Part shown: positions 25,768-34,744 of the stretch, in pieces
How the letters are laid out: each line of letters begins with the position of its first letter
How positions within the stretch are numbered: position 1 is the first letter of the stretch
Assembly (NCBI GenBank): GCA_017459985.1
Contig: JAFUBX010000031.1
Location: 62,001 to 126,000 of the forward strand
DNA: 64,000 bases
From: Parasporobacterium sp.
Lineage (GTDB): Bacteria > Bacillota > Clostridia > Lachnospirales > Lachnospiraceae
Direction of reading: 5' to 3'
The notes under the pieces: model-generated
What the model saw: only the letters and a program-made list of their open reading frames with translations
What the model was told of the DNA's origin: nothing
The model's database searches: none
Translations under genes and position numbers: made by a program

Positions 25768-26730
25768 TCAGAATTTTTCATGTAACTTCAGAATCTCAAA
25801 GAGCATATCATCTCTCCATTTTTCGATGGACGGAATATCTCTTCCCCAGGATTCGGGGCGATGAGACAGCTCTTCTTCCATACCTTCCCCAAATACTTTG
25901 TCCCATCCCTCCGGAAAGATTGTCCAAGAAGCCAGATCTGCCACCCTCTTATTGGGGGTTCCCGGAACCCAGTGAAATTTGGTTGTAAAATTAGAAATAC
26001 CATCCGGGGCGGCATTCAGATGCAGTGACAGTGCCTGTCCCATAATCCCCCAGCGGATACCAACGCTGTAGGTTAGGGCTTTGTCCACATCCTCCACCGA
26101 ACAGACTCCGTTCATAACCAGATGAACGATTTCTCTGTGAATAGCACTCTGCAGACGATTTGCAATAAATCCGGTCACTTCCTTGTTTAGAAGAACTGGT
26201 TCTTTTCCGATCAGCCGGTAGAATTCCATCGCTTCCTGAGCAGTCTCTTCGCTGGTCTTCTGTCCTTTGGTGACTTCCACAAGAGGAATCAGATAAGATG
26301 GAAGATAAGGATGTCCTCCGATACACCGCTCCGGATGCTTTGCCTTTGCAAAGATCTCCGTAATGGATAATCCAGAAGTACTGGAGGCTATGATTGCTTC
26401 AGCAGATGCATAATCTTCAATCTGTGCGATCATTTCCTGCTTGATCTCAAGTTTTTCCGGTACTGCTTCCGTAATAAAATAAGCATCCTTTACGGCCTCT
26501 TCAACAGAGGTTGTATAGGTGATCATATTCTTTGCTGCCGTATAGCCTTCCTCATCAATTACCCTTTTTTCTTTCATGAATGTAAGCGCTGTTTCGATAC
26601 GGCTCTGACACCGCTCCACATTGCTCCTTGTCTGCACAGTCACTTCTAACCCATGCAGGACACAATTCACTGCCAGTCCGGTTCCGATCAGACCGGACCC
26701 TATAAAGGCTGCTCTATGGAATGTAGTCAT
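25768..26730 (-). CDS. 3-hydroxyacyl-CoA/3-hydroxyacid dehydrogenase (carnitine-dehydrogenase-like)
   Basis: 320 aa from the ATG at 26730, with AAAAGGAG upstream. The NAD-binding loop is GSGLIGTGLA; ITEAVPEKLEIKQ, SSTSGLSITEIFAKA and GHPYLPSYLIPLVEV follow. The C-terminal domain reads RWGIMGQALSLHLNA, a block that to my memory is closer to carnitine dehydrogenase and lambda-crystallin-type enzymes than to beta-oxidation dehydrogenases. Such enzymes oxidise free 3-hydroxy acids to 3-keto acids with NAD. It is the first gene of the catabolic operon and would supply the beta-keto acid for the BKACE. A 3-hydroxyacyl-CoA substrate remains possible. Confidence 0.75.
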   Translation of the reverse strand: MTTFHRAAFIGSGLIGTGLAVNCVLHGLEVTVQTRSNVERCQSRIETALTFMKEKRVIDEEGYTAAKNMITYTTSVEEAVKDAYFITEAVPEKLEIKQEMIAQIEDYASAEAIIASSTSGLSITEIFAKAKHPERCIGGHPYLPSYLIPLVEVTKGQKTSEETAQEAMEFYRLIGKEPVLLNKEVTGFIANRLQSAIHREIVHLVMNGVCSVEDVDKALTYSVGIRWGIMGQALSLHLNAAPDGISNFTTKFHWVPGTPNKRVADLASWTIFPEGWDKVFGEGMEEELSHRPESWGRDIPSIEKWRDDMLFEILKLHEKF

Positions 26731-26857
26731 GGCTCTCTCCTTTTTATCCTGCTTTTTGAAAGCATTTAATACTCTCGCATGGATGATTCCATACGATATG
26801 CAATATAAATCTGTTATTCTAATAATACTGGAAAACCATTTTAGGTCATGAGATGAG

Positions 26858-26887
26858 CGCCCAAAAAAACAAGGCGTTTTTTGGGCG
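26858..26887 (-). terminator. Hairpin terminator after the MATE gene
   Basis: An 11-bp inverted repeat, CGCCCAAAAAA / TTTTTTGGGCG with an 8-nt loop, lies 16 nt beyond the MATE stop codon. Reading on the minus strand it has GC at the base and A/T in the upper stem. It probably ends MATE transcription, which implies a separate promoter for the catabolic operon within 26731-26857. Confidence 0.6.
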
Positions 26888-26902
26888 AACAGACAAGACA
26901 TT

Positions 26903-28264
26903 TCAGATAGATTCTTTTCTCAGATGGTGCAGACGAAGTAAGAAAGGAATGATCATAAGCAGAGAGGCAATGCTACAGCACCAGTCAGCAACAGGAACCG
27001 CCCAGATCAGACCATAGATGCCAAACGCCGAATTAAAGATTAGCATTAATGGAATATCCAATAGGCCTTTTCGCAGCAATGACAAAATCAGCGGACGAAT
27101 ACGTTCTCCCATTCCCTGAAATACAGAAATCGTCTGCATACCGATCATAGTGGAAGGACAGATAAGACATATAATCCGCAGAATACGGGAACCATAGGTA
27201 ACGGTCTGTGTATCCTGAATAAACAGCTGCGTAATGGGCTGTGCAAAAAAGTATAAAACAAGCAGAATAATACAGGTGGACAGAACTCCCAGTCCAAGGG
27301 AAAACTGAATGGTTTTCTTCATGCGGGTTTCATTTTTTGCAGATTTATTGTATCCGATCAGAGGCAGAATTCCCTGGGAGAGTCCCTGTGCGTAAGCAAA
27401 AGCAATCATGTCAATCTTTTTCGCAATTCCCAGACCTGCGACAGCTGCAGTACTGTAAGCAGCCATGGACCGGACCATGATGGTATTGGAAGCTATGGAC
27501 ATCAGCGACATGACAGCGCTGGTGCTCCCCACCGTACAAACATCCCGTGGAATACGGTTTCGGAACATCGCAGAAGAAACCTTCAGGGAGATATCTGAAC
27601 GTTTTTTATTTTTCAGAAAATAAATGACATAAAACAGCACTGCAATACAGTTGGAAAGCATGGTTGCGATGGCAGCTCCTACAATTCCCAGATGAAAGAC
27701 AAAGATAAACACCGGATCCAGTCCCATGTTAATAATACCGCCAACAGACATGCCAATACCGGCAATACGGGAATTCCCCTCTCCCCGGCACAGATGTGCC
27801 AGCAAAGGATTCAGCACCGTGGGAATGCCTCCCACAACGATGGTCCAGAACATATAAATATAGACATACTCATAGGTTTCTTCCGTCGCGCCTAATACCG
27901 GCAGCAGATAAGGACGCAGAAAGATAATCAGGATTGCGTAACACAGAGCTGCTGCCGAAGACATCAGGATACAGAAGGATGCTACATGTTTCACGTCCTC
28001 ATGCTCTCCATTTCCCAGTTTCCGGGAAATCAGGCTGGCTCCGCCAATTCCGAACAGATTGGAAATTGCCATCAATACGACATAAGCCGGCATGGAGATA
28101 CTGACAGCCGCTACGATCGCAGGATCGTTTAACTGGCCTACAAAGAAGGTATCTGCCATATTATAGATAATTACGATCATCTGACTGATAATTGTCGGCA
28201 CTGCCAGAGATATAACGGCCAAAGGCACCGGCTTTTCCGCCAGCGTGTAGAGTTTTTTATCCAT
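26903..28264 (-). CDS. MATE-family efflux transporter
   Basis: About 453 aa from the ATG at 28264, with AAAGGA 7 nt upstream. Twelve hydrophobic segments; characteristic MATE stretches are VPTIISQMIVIIYNMADTFF (helix 1) and VGQLNDPAIVAAVSISMP. MATE proteins export cationic or aromatic compounds using Na+ or H+ gradients. It is transcribed divergently from the PucR gene at 28667 and separated by a terminator from the catabolic operon. It may protect the cell from a toxic (for example phenolic) substrate; that is inference. Confidence 0.85.
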   Translation of the reverse strand: MDKKLYTLAEKPVPLAVISLAVPTIISQMIVIIYNMADTFFVGQLNDPAIVAAVSISMPAYVVLMAISNLFGIGGASLISRKLGNGEHEDVKHVASFCILMSSAAALCYAILIIFLRPYLLPVLGATEETYEYVYIYMFWTIVVGGIPTVLNPLLAHLCRGEGNSRIAGIGMSVGGIINMGLDPVFIFVFHLGIVGAAIATMLSNCIAVLFYVIYFLKNKKRSDISLKVSSAMFRNRIPRDVCTVGSTSAVMSLMSIASNTIMVRSMAAYSTAAVAGLGIAKKIDMIAFAYAQGLSQGILPLIGYNKSAKNETRMKKTIQFSLGLGVLSTCIILLVLYFFAQPITQLFIQDTQTVTYGSRILRIICLICPSTMIGMQTISVFQGMGERIRPLILSLLRKGLLDIPLMLIFNSAFGIYGLIWAVPVADWCCSIASLLMIIPFLLRLHHLRKESI

Positions 28265-28666
28265 AAATCTGTCCTTTCGGATAGCCAATAGAAAATCAGC
28301 CCCCTGATTAGAGAAACCTATTTCCCGTTCTTGTGAATATAAGCACGCTGTGTTATGCTGGATAACACTTATATGACAGGCGATGCTGCTTCTTTAGTTT
28401 GACATATACATTCTCATTCTGATTGTTTAAATCCACAACATCTGATATATTTCTGCATCGGAGAGTTTCATTCATTTAAAGAGCGTTCCTATACTGCATA
28501 TTTTCGTCGTCTACAGGAACATTGTAAATAGATTTTCATGACGTTTCCATGTTGCATAACGAAATTATAAGGTCGGATTATCCATATACGATTGTGAATT
28601 TTCACAAATCATGTTATGTTACTTGGAAGAAGATCGTTCCGACCATCCAGAAATGAAGGAAAGAAT
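28265..28666. promoter_or_regulatory. Divergent regulatory region between MATE and PucR genes
   Basis: Gene-free 400 bp, AT-rich. Two inverted repeats are clear. GTGTTAT-gctgg-ATAACAC (28350-28368) has 7-bp perfect arms and a 5-nt spacer, on the MATE side. TTGTGAA-tt-TTCACAA (28592-28607) has 7-bp arms, on the PucR side. These are candidate operators for the adjacent PucR-type regulator. A TTGACA hexamer occurs near 28399, but I could not match it to a well-spaced -10. Confidence 0.5.
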
Positions 28667-30310
28667 ATGAATATCCAACAGTTAACTGACCATTGCGTTC
28701 TTCCCATACACATGTTGCAATGCCCTCAAAAGGATGAAGAAATCCTCTATGTCATCGGGGAAGACAGTCCTTTTCAGGAATACAGCCTCTGCCTGTGCAA
28801 TGCGGCAAGTGTCCGTCCGGACAAGGCGGCTGTGACAGAATGCATAAATTTACTGTTTTACGGGGCGACTGCAGAACAGATCTCATCCCTTCTCTTTCCT
28901 TCTTATGTTGGAAAAAATATTTTTATTCTAGAAAAAGCCATCACCTTCGAAGAGTTACAGGAAGCCATTCATCAGACTTTTCGCTGCGCTGCACACTATA
29001 CGCAAGCCTGCAGCCAGCTGACTGCCAGCATGTTCTCCAACAATGGAATTCAGAGTCTGATTGATACGGCTTTTCAAATTTTAGACAATCCGATCTTTCT
29101 GACCGACACCCTGAACAAATATATCGCCTATGCCTATGACAAAGCATCACTGGAGATGAATCCTTCCTTCTGCAATTTTGTAAAGGATGATATGGAAACC
29201 GGCTTTATCAGTGCAGGGGGAGAACGGTTTATAAAAAAAGAAAACCTGGAACAGAGCCTGGCTGAAAGTCATGGCCCAATGGTTATGGAACACCGCAACT
29301 TTAAAGTAGAAACCATCTACAACAGTTTGCATCTGTACAACGTATCTGCAGGCATGATATGGATGGCTGCTGTCAAGCATCCCTTTGGGAAAGTCGACAA
29401 GCAGATCTTTCTCTTTTTAAGCGAGTTGGTGGCACAGGAACTTCGAAAGGATATTACCCGTTCTTTGAATTATTATGATGAAAAATCGCTTTTTCTGATT
29501 GATGTTCTCAGCAGCAATTATTTCGATGAAATATTGTTCAATAAAAGAAAAGCCGCGTTCAACCTGCAGGGAGATATCCGTTTTCTGATTGGAAGTTCCT
29601 GTTCATATGAAAGCACCATGAGTTCCGCTGCATTGAATCAATATATGTTGAAGCTGCGCCGCATACTGCCTGACTGGCCGATTGCCATATTTAACAACCG
29701 AGTGGTCTTTTTGGGCAAGATGCCAATGCGCAAAGGCCTGGAAGAGGAATTGCTAAAAGAACTGGGGTATATTGCCCGTCTGAACCGATTGCAGATGGGA
29801 TTGAGCAATCCCTTTACAGATATGAAGAATATCCTCTATTATTACAAGCAGGCAGCGATTGTTGCAGACTACTACAATGACCATCCTGCTCCGGATATCC
29901 CTGGCTGTGTTCTGTTCAAGGACTCGGTGACAGATATTCTGATCAGCAGTTATTCCCGCCTGAATATCATCACCGACTTGATCCAGCCGGAAATCCGTCA
30001 AATTCATGAATATGACCTGCAGAACCATACGGATTATATTCCGACGCTGCAGGCCTATTTCAAGTTTATGGGAAAACCAAAGGTTGTGGCAGAGCATCTG
30101 CATATTCATCAGAATACCCTGCTGTACCGGCTGAATCGAATGAAAGAATCCTTCCGGCTAGATCTGCATAACGGATCCAAAGCATTTCAGTACCAGCTGT
30201 CCCTTTACGTTCTGGAAAAAACGGGAGAATCCGCCGGCAGTATTACTTTTTCTGGGTCTTTTCTGAAATCATTCCAAGCAGATTCAGAATCCTCAGAGAC
30301 ATCTGTATGA
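28667..30310 (+). CDS. PucR-type transcriptional regulator (first copy)
   Basis: About 547 aa from the ATG at 28667, preceded by AAGGAAAG; the upstream in-frame start at 28616 lacks a site. The N-terminal half is a ligand-sensing domain typical of PucR/CdaR proteins. Near residue 465 comes the HTH of the PucR C-terminal family, KVVAEHLHIHQNTLLYRLNRM. Such regulators respond to a pathway metabolite and usually activate nearby catabolic operons. It diverges from the MATE gene. Its last 68 nt overlap the convergent PucR gene on the other strand. Confidence 0.85.
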   Translation: MNIQQLTDHCVLPIHMLQCPQKDEEILYVIGEDSPFQEYSLCLCNAASVRPDKAAVTECINLLFYGATAEQISSLLFPSYVGKNIFILEKAITFEELQEAIHQTFRCAAHYTQACSQLTASMFSNNGIQSLIDTAFQILDNPIFLTDTLNKYIAYAYDKASLEMNPSFCNFVKDDMETGFISAGGERFIKKENLEQSLAESHGPMVMEHRNFKVETIYNSLHLYNVSAGMIWMAAVKHPFGKVDKQIFLFLSELVAQELRKDITRSLNYYDEKSLFLIDVLSSNYFDEILFNKRKAAFNLQGDIRFLIGSSCSYESTMSSAALNQYMLKLRRILPDWPIAIFNNRVVFLGKMPMRKGLEEELLKELGYIARLNRLQMGLSNPFTDMKNILYYYKQAAIVADYYNDHPAPDIPGCVLFKDSVTDILISSYSRLNIITDLIQPEIRQIHEYDLQNHTDYIPTLQAYFKFMGKPKVVAEHLHIHQNTLLYRLNRMKESFRLDLHNGSKAFQYQLSLYVLEKTGESAGSITFSGSFLKSFQADSESSETSV

Positions 30311-31826
30311 TAAACAATCCCCGGCCAGTGGTAAAATCCACCTGCACCAGCTCCCGGATCTTTCCCAGCCGGTAAACGAGTGTATTTTTGTGAATGAACA
30401 TCTTGGCAGCAGTCTGCTGCGCACTGAAGGCATTCTCCGAATACATCCACAATGTGTACAGAAAATTGGTATCATTGCGAAGATCATAATCCCTGAGATC
30501 CAGAATCGAAGAATTTACAAAATCCAACAGATCCCCATGAAGGTCCACCCGTTCCAGCAGCGCAACATCTGAAACATCATCGTAGAAAAAAAGAGAGTTC
30601 TCGGAAAAATACTTCTGTCCCACCAGGGCGGCACGAACAGCCAGACGATAATGCCTGTCCAGAGTTGCTATACGGGTAAATTTGCTGCTGATACCGGCAA
30701 TCAGCTGATTGTTATCAACCATTTTCTGAATCTGCTCCATCAAGTATCCCTCCACATCTTTGCCTTCCGGAAAATTCAGCAGTACTACTAGGCGGTTTTC
30801 AATAATGGCATAAATATGATCCCGCAGAGCGCTGTCCAGCTGCGAGGCAACAAGGCTCATGGTCTGCGCCTGTCCTTTGATTCCTCTCTGCTGGATCACC
30901 AGTATCCGCAGATGATCTTTGACAGCATAATTAACAGTTTCCAGCCGTCGCTTCATCAGCTCTTCATCCTGATACCGGTTTGTCAGCAGATCTGTCAGAA
31001 AGTAAGAGGCATATTCATTCCGGTTGATCTGATAACTGGCATCCTTCTGCAGTTCCTGACAGACCAGATTGCGAAAGGCTATGAACAGCTGCTTGTCCAC
31101 CTCTGAGAATGACATGGTGCGCTCCAGCATCAGGATATTTCCGATCAGGACATTACGCAGCCAGATACCGATCGCCATTGCATTACAGTCAAAATTATCA
31201 TGATAAAACATGTAAGGTTCATTCCGTTTGCGAATATTCTCATTCAGCCGTTTTTCTTTGATGTAGGCAATTCCTTTTTCACTCAGGAATTTATTGTCCT
31301 TTTTCAGATGATTATAGAGGCTGCTCCCCTTTTCCGCATCCTCCAGTCGAAAAGCTCTTGCCAGATTCTTATAGGAAGTATCCGTAATGAAAATCGGTTT
31401 TTTGAAGATGGAATAGGCGACATTTGCCAGATTTTGCAGGCCCATATTAGAAAACAGGGCGGATGTCATTTCCTTGACACTAACATTATATTTCTGCTCT
31501 TTCAGAAAGGGATCCACCAGGCAGTTGAACACTTCGATGTGATCTTCCTGCCCTTCTACCAGGACAATGTTATGGGCACCCTTCACATGATCCAGACGGA
31601 CCTCCAGGTCCGTACAGCCCCAGATTACAAAAGAAAGAACCGGCCCTTTGGGAATCCTCATCTTCTGAAAGACAGGCATTGGGCAATAATGGAGAAAATC
31701 CGGTGCAATATCTGTCACGGGTTCGTGCAGATATTTAACGCCAAGGATTTCCTCCTCCGCGTTGGCTTCATCATAAATCACAAATCGAAAACGGTTCAGA
31801 TAGCGAAGCAGTTGATGAAAATGCAT
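30243..31826 (-). CDS. PucR-type transcriptional regulator (second copy)
   Basis: 527 aa with the same domain order as its convergent neighbour: an N-terminal sensing region, a central stretch and the C-terminal HTH QQTAAKMFIHKNTLVYRLGKI near residue 485. Similar short blocks (MTSALFSNMGLQNL here, LTASMFSNNGIQSL in the other) show that the two are paralogues that have diverged. It lies 74 nt downstream of the ABC-transporter operon on the same strand and may be its last gene or have its own promoter. It probably controls the transporter/CoA-transferase operon; inference from position. Confidence 0.85.
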   Translation of the reverse strand: MHFHQLLRYLNRFRFVIYDEANAEEEILGVKYLHEPVTDIAPDFLHYCPMPVFQKMRIPKGPVLSFVIWGCTDLEVRLDHVKGAHNIVLVEGQEDHIEVFNCLVDPFLKEQKYNVSVKEMTSALFSNMGLQNLANVAYSIFKKPIFITDTSYKNLARAFRLEDAEKGSSLYNHLKKDNKFLSEKGIAYIKEKRLNENIRKRNEPYMFYHDNFDCNAMAIGIWLRNVLIGNILMLERTMSFSEVDKQLFIAFRNLVCQELQKDASYQINRNEYASYFLTDLLTNRYQDEELMKRRLETVNYAVKDHLRILVIQQRGIKGQAQTMSLVASQLDSALRDHIYAIIENRLVVLLNFPEGKDVEGYLMEQIQKMVDNNQLIAGISSKFTRIATLDRHYRLAVRAALVGQKYFSENSLFFYDDVSDVALLERVDLHGDLLDFVNSSILDLRDYDLRNDTNFLYTLWMYSENAFSAQQTAAKMFIHKNTLVYRLGKIRELVQVDFTTGRGLFIIQMSLRILNLLGMISEKTQKK

Positions 31827-31900
31827 AAAAAGATCCCCCTGTTCTGTTGTGATTTTATCTTATCACTCCAAAAAGGGGGAAACAATAGAGAACTGAAAGA

Positions 31901-32863
31901 TTACTTTCCAAACTGACAGCAGGCGACAAAATGATTCGGAGATATTTCCCGTAATTCCTGCATGTTCTCTGTACATGCTTTTGTCACATAGGGGCATCTC
32001 TTTGCGAACCGGCATCCCTGAGGCGGATTAATGGGAGATGTTACTTCCCCTTTCAGCAGCTGGGGCTCCACTCCATGATAGGACAGTTCCGGAACCGGGA
32101 TAGCATCCAGCAGCGCTTTCGTATATGGATGGGTCGGATGCTCGAAGAGCTCGTCGGAAGGGGCTCTCTCCACCACGGTTCCCAGATACAGTACCATGAT
32201 CTCATCCGAGATATGCTTGACAACAGACAGATCATGGGTAATGAACATATACGTCAGATGCAGTTCATCCTGAAAATCCATCATCATATTCAGGATTTGA
32301 GCCTGAATGGACACATCCAGGGCCGAAACCGGTTCGTCGCAGACGATGAATTCCGGTTTCAGGGCCAGGGCTCTTGCGATACCGATCCGCTGGCGTCTGC
32401 CCCCATCCAGCTCGTGGGGATAGGTGTTCATATAGATCAGATCCAGCCCAACCATCTCCATCAGTTCGATTACACGGGCATCCAGATCTTTCCGGGATTT
32501 GTAGATCTTCTGAATTTTCAGAGGTTCTGCGATAATCTCGGAAACGGTCTTTTTCGGATCGATGGAAGAATAGGGATCCTGGAAGATCATCTGCATCTGT
32601 CGGCGGCTTTCCTTGAATTCTCTGTGGCTCTGATGGGTAATATCCTTCCCGTTATACCGTACATGCCCTTCTGTTGCCGGATTCATTCCCAATACCGCTC
32701 TGCCAAGAGTCGATTTGCCGCAGCCGGATTCTCCAACGACTCCAAGGGTAGTACCCTTTCGGATCTCGAAGGAAACATCATCCACCGCATGAAGCTTGCC
32801 TCTGGGGGTATCAAAATATTTTTTCAGATGTTCTACTTTAACCAGTACACGTTCATCACTCAT
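31901..32863 (-). CDS. Oligopeptide/dipeptide-type ABC importer ATPase (DppF/OppF-like)
   Basis: 320 aa. Walker A GESGCGKSTLG, Walker B FIVCDEPVSALD; the ABC signature reads LDGGRRQR where LSGGQRQR is usual. The C-terminal extension GCRFAKRCPYVTKACTENM is the Cys-containing Opp/Dpp tail. It powers uptake through the DppB/DppC permease with its partner ATPase, whose stop codon lies 2 nt before this start. AAAGGAGG is the ribosome binding site. Last transporter gene of the operon. Confidence 0.9.
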   Translation of the reverse strand: MSDERVLVKVEHLKKYFDTPRGKLHAVDDVSFEIRKGTTLGVVGESGCGKSTLGRAVLGMNPATEGHVRYNGKDITHQSHREFKESRRQMQMIFQDPYSSIDPKKTVSEIIAEPLKIQKIYKSRKDLDARVIELMEMVGLDLIYMNTYPHELDGGRRQRIGIARALALKPEFIVCDEPVSALDVSIQAQILNMMMDFQDELHLTYMFITHDLSVVKHISDEIMVLYLGTVVERAPSDELFEHPTHPYTKALLDAIPVPELSYHGVEPQLLKGEVTSPINPPQGCRFAKRCPYVTKACTENMQELREISPNHFVACCQFGK

Positions 32864-32864
32864 G

Positions 32865-33845
32865 TCATGCTTCCTCCTTTCGAACGCAGCGATGACATTT
32901 GATCAGATGATCGTTCACAATCACTGCCTCCGGTTCTTCTGTCTTGCAGATATCCATGCAGTAAGGACATCTGGGATGGAACTTACATCCCTCCGGAAGG
33001 GAAGCCGGATTTGGCATAAGTCCCTCGATTGGTGTCAGACGCTTGGTTTTTCTGGTGATCTTGGGAATCGATCCAAACAGACCTACAACATACGGATGAT
33101 GAGGATTAGTGCTGTCAAAGATCTGTTCGATGGCTCCGCTTTCGATGATTTCTCCGGAATACATCACGGCCACTTTATCGCAGAAATTTGCCACCAGCCC
33201 CAGATCATGCGTGATCAGGATGACCGCTGTGCCCAGCTCCCTCTGCAGAGAGCGCATCATACTGATCACCTGTGCCTGAATGGTCACATCCAGTGCCGTC
33301 GTCGGTTCATCAGCAATGAGCAGTTCCGGATTGCAGGCAAGAGCAATGGCAATCATGATACGCTGCTTCATACCACCGGAGAAATTAAACGGATATTCCA
33401 CTTTGCGCTCGGCGGGAATGCCAACCAGATTCAGTATTTCATCCACCCGTTGCTCCACAAATTCTTTTCCTTTTTCCTTGTTATGGATCTTAACCACGCG
33501 GCCAATCTGGTCACCAACGGTATAAACCGGATTCAGGCTGGTCATGGGATCCTGGAAGATCATGGAAATGTGTTCTCCCCGGATCTTCTGCATTTCTTTT
33601 TCTGATGCCCTGAGGACATTCACGCCATTAAACAGGATCTCACCATCTGTCTGTGCCGTATATCTGGGAAGCAGATTCAGGATTCCCAAAGCAGTCGTGG
33701 TCTTGCCCGCTCCCGTTTCTCCGACGATTCCAAGGATCTCTCCTTTGTCCAGTTCCAGATTCACATGGTTTACGGCATGGGCAATCACGCCATCCGTTGT
33801 ATATCTCACGCTGAGGTCTTTGATTTCAAGCAATTTTTCTCCCAT
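32865..33845 (-). CDS. Oligopeptide/dipeptide-type ABC importer ATPase (DppD/OppD-like)
   Basis: 326 aa. Walker [14 protein letters not shown], signature FSGGMKQR, Walker [13 protein letters not shown], and the Opp/Dpp C-terminal Cys cluster [14 protein letters not shown]. It forms the ATPase pair with the DppF-like protein. AAAGGAA precedes the ATG. The gene begins 12 nt after the permease gene. Despite the peptide-transporter name, members of this family also carry nickel, sugars and small organic compounds; here the cargo is unknown. Confidence 0.9.
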   Translation of the reverse strand: MGEKLLEIKDLSVRYTTDGVIAHAVNHVNLELDKGEILGIVGETGAGKTTTALGILNLLPRYTAQTDGEILFNGVNVLRASEKEMQKIRGEHISMIFQDPMTSLNPVYTVGDQIGRVVKIHNKEKGKEFVEQRVDEILNLVGIPAERKVEYPFNFSGGMKQRIMIAIALACNPELLIADEPTTALDVTIQAQVISMMRSLQRELGTAVILITHDLGLVANFCDKVAVMYSGEIIESGAIEQIFDSTNPHHPYVVGLFGSIPKITRKTKRLTPIEGLMPNPASLPEGCKFHPRCPYCMDICKTEEPEAVIVNDHLIKCHRCVRKEEA

Positions 33846-33857
33846 GATGTTTCCTTT

Positions 33858-34733
33858 CTAGGCTTTGCCCTTTAATTTTGGATCGAAAGCATCCCGCAGG
33901 CAATCGCCAAAGGTATTGACCGACAGGGCTGTCAGGATGATGGCAATTCCCGGGAAAATGACCATATGCGGGTTTTTCAGCATATAGTCCGTTCCGCTGG
34001 AGAGCATTAATCCCCATTCCGGACGCGGTGGTTTGACCCCCAGTCCGATAAAACTCAGCGTCGCTCCCATGAGAATATTCGTTGCAACCGTAGAAGTGAT
34101 CTGAATAATGATAATACTGGCAATATTGGGAACCATGTGGCTGAAAATGACACTTGCCGTACTGGCACCCTGGGATTTGGCAGCTTCAATATATTCATTT
34201 CCCATAACGCCCAGCGCATTGCTTCGGATCATTCGAGTATGGATGGGAATGCCCGCCACAGACAACGCCACGATCAATTGCCAGGTGCCTGCTCCCAGGC
34301 CGGAACAGATGGCCAGGGATATGACCAGGGCAGGAACGGAATTGAGTACGTCCATGACCCTCATGATCACCATATCCACAACGCCTCCAAAATAGGAAGC
34401 CACGCAGGCCAGGATGAGTCCTGCTGCCACAGAGATAATAGTGGCACCAAATCCCATCAGAAGAGCCATCCGTGCTCCATGAATGATCCGGGCAAAGATA
34501 TCCCGGCCGAATTCATCCGTACCGAACCAATGCTGAGCACATGGTGCCATCAGTCTCTCTGCGCCATTCTGCTTGATAACTATATTGTTGTAATTTGCAA
34601 TCAGGTCCGCAAAAATAGCAGCCATGCAGATCAGCAGCAGCACTGACAGAGAGATCATCGCCAGTTTGTTCTTGCGCAGTCTTCCCCAGACTTCTGCAAA
34701 TTGTCCTCTTTTTTTCATTGTTTGCACGTTCAT
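33858..34733 (-). CDS. ABC importer permease (DppC/OppC-like)
   Basis: 291 aa from the ATG at 34733, with AGGAGG 7 nt upstream; the longer frame overlaps the DppB gene and lacks a site. An N-terminal hydrophobic helix (LAMISLSVLLLICMAAIFADLI) is followed by the extracytoplasmic domain of DppC proteins (RLMAPCAQHWFGTDEFGRDIF). The permease domain carries the EAA-like loop YIEAAKSQGASTASVIFSHMV. It pairs with the DppB-like permease. Confidence 0.9.
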   Translation of the reverse strand: MNVQTMKKRGQFAEVWGRLRKNKLAMISLSVLLLICMAAIFADLIANYNNIVIKQNGAERLMAPCAQHWFGTDEFGRDIFARIIHGARMALLMGFGATIISVAAGLILACVASYFGGVVDMVIMRVMDVLNSVPALVISLAICSGLGAGTWQLIVALSVAGIPIHTRMIRSNALGVMGNEYIEAAKSQGASTASVIFSHMVPNIASIIIIQITSTVATNILMGATLSFIGLGVKPPRPEWGLMLSSGTDYMLKNPHMVIFPGIAIILTALSVNTFGDCLRDAFDPKLKGKA

Positions 34734-34744
34734 ATTCCTGCCTC

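Noticed and set aside
16760-26730. Assignment of the operon to carnitine degradation
   Set aside because: A BKACE and a carnitine-dehydrogenase-like enzyme are present, but no betainyl-CoA thioesterase of the usual type or betaine transporter is seen, and the retro-Claisenase would have no role.
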